Source: Sodalis glossinidius str. 'morsitans' (GTDB lineage: Bacteria > Pseudomonadota > Gammaproteobacteria > Enterobacterales > Enterobacteriaceae). From it: a stretch of DNA of 64,000 nucleotides. This document shows, piece after piece, positions 63,365 to 64,000 of the stretch. The translations under genes were made by a program, and so were the position numbers. Location: the NCBI RefSeq assembly GCF_000010085.1, contig NC_007712.1, forward strand, positions 2,418,001 to 2,482,000. The letters are read 5' to 3'. Within the stretch, counting starts at the first letter, position 1; the number at the start of each line of letters is the position of its first letter. The notes beneath the pieces were generated by a model. The model did not search any database and had not been told where the DNA came from. It was given only the letters and a program-made list of their open reading frames with translations.

Positions 63365-64000
63365 ATGAACAGCACGACACCGCTGGCGTTGGTCACCGGT
63401 GCCTCTTCGGGCATTGGCCTCAGCTTCGCTCGCCGGCTGGCCGCCCAAGGTTATAACCTGATTGTTGTGGGTCGCCGCAAGCTCAGATTAGACGCCCTGG
63501 CCGCCGAATTTCCCGCCGCCGATATTCGCACGGTCGTGGCGGATTTAGCCTGCGAGACAGGCATTGCCACCGTGGCCGCGTTATGTCGGCAGGAGCCCCT
63601 TTCATTGCTTATTAATAACGCCGGGGTGGCTCATTATATGAGCTTAACGGCGCTACCCTCTGAGAAGTCCAGCGAATTGCTTCAGGTAAAATGTGTCGCG
63701 CCTACCTTACTGGCGTACGCCGCCGCACCGGGAATGGCAACCCGCGGGGGCGATACAATTATCAATGTGGCAGGCATGCTGGCATTCGGCGCGACAGCCC
63801 CGCTCGGGCAGGCCCCCGGGCGGGCTATCTATGTGGCCGCCCTCTCCCATTTGGTGTCATTGTCATTAGCATTACACGAAGAACTATCACCCGCTGGCCT
63901 GCGTATTCAGGCGCTTTGTCCAGGGATCGTCGCCACCGAATTTCACGAACGTCAGGGAATGGATTTAAGTGCGATGGTGCGTATGACCGCTGATGAGGCT
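63365..64000 (+). CDS. Short-chain dehydrogenase, partial at window end, catalytic residues missing
   Basis: Starts MNSTTPLALVTGASSGIGLS (cofactor motif TGxxxGIG), with VVGRRKLRLDAL favouring NADP, and LLINNAGVAHYM. The active-site Ser position reads INVAGML instead of NVSS, and the YxxxK motif reads YVAALSHL, so the catalytic Lys is Leu. C-terminal ALCPGIVATEFHERQGMDLS is normal. AAGGAG lies ten bases before the ATG. The frame stays open to the window edge. Either a decaying gene or a non-enzymatic member; the neighbouring LysR gene is broken. Confidence 0.85.
   Translation, partial: MNSTTPLALVTGASSGIGLSFARRLAAQGYNLIVVGRRKLRLDALAAEFPAADIRTVVADLACETGIATVAALCRQEPLSLLINNAGVAHYMSLTALPSEKSSELLQVKCVAPTLLAYAAAPGMATRGGDTIINVAGMLAFGATAPLGQAPGRAIYVAALSHLVSLSLALHEELSPAGLRIQALCPGIVATEFHERQGMDLSAMVRMTADEA

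Noticed and set aside
63014..63448. A 144-codon minus-strand frame before the SDR gene
   Set aside because: It overlaps the SDR start and ribosome site antisense and has no family features or plausible start context.
1..64000. CRISPR arrays, rRNA and tRNA genes
   Set aside because: I looked for regularly spaced direct repeats and for the conserved TpsiC-loop pattern (GGTTCRANNCC) of tRNA genes and found none convincing.

Overview
The window looks like the replication-terminus region of a Sodalis-type enterobacterium (Sodalis glossinidius or a close relative). This is an inference. Core genes are near-identical to E. coli proteins and stand in E. coli order (slyA-slyB-anmK-mliC-pdxH-tyrS-pdxY-nth-rsxEGDCBA-ydgK-cnu, then add-ydgA-manA-fumC-tus, ynfM-ynfL, mlc-bioD2, ynfD-ynfB-ynfA, ydfG, a dcp relic, fnr-uspE). 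An unusually large share of genes is broken by single stops, one- or two-base frameshifts and deletions, as in a recently host-restricted insect symbiont.

Layout. 0-12.5 kb is intact core: slyA regulator, PhoP-type promoter driving slyB, cell-wall recycling (anmK), lysozyme inhibitor (mliC), PLP synthesis (pdxH; pdxY is broken), tyrS, nth and the complete Rsx/Rnf electron-transfer operon, then a ydgK relic and cnu. 12.8-19.3 kb is a collapsed L-arabinose locus (araA, araB, araF, araG, araH, araC all broken) joined to a ydgJ relic. 19.4-25.8 kb holds a bile-acid-symporter-like carrier, a CAAX-protease relic, an isolated Ter site, an intact macAB pair, an IS903-like relic and an orphan fragment. 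25.8-44.7 kb returns to core synteny (broken add, ydgA, manA, fumC, tus with its Ter site, ynfM, broken ynfL, mlc, a bioD2 gene running into a broken MFS transporter, ynfD, ynfB, frameshifted ynfA, ydfG, guaD), then a broken autotransporter locus and a dcp relic. 44.7-59.4 kb is accessory DNA: racemase and MFS relics, a 686-residue GH18 chitinase, regulator and SnoaL-fold relics, an AT-rich type III chaperone/candidate-effector pair, the dif site, a LuxR-regulator/NCS1-permease/nitrilase cassette, an IS110 element and relics of a glycosyl hydrolase and glycosyltransferase. 59.4-64 kb returns to core (smrA relic, fnr with an FNR box, uspE) and ends in a short-chain dehydrogenase cut by the window edge.

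Chromosome-scale signals fit together. A dif-like XerCD site lies at 53134-53161. Two Ter sites (20758-20780 and 32231-32253) lie to its left, both oriented to stop leftward-moving forks that have already passed dif. Two perfect matS palindromes lie inside rsxC, with three one-mismatch copies elsewhere, and all four KOPS octamers I found left of dif point toward it.

The most interesting candidate system is the two-gene CesT-like chaperone plus 590-residue helical protein at 50888-53139. Its stop codon lies inside the dif site. I recognise the chaperone family but not the partner protein, and I find no other secretion-system gene in the window.
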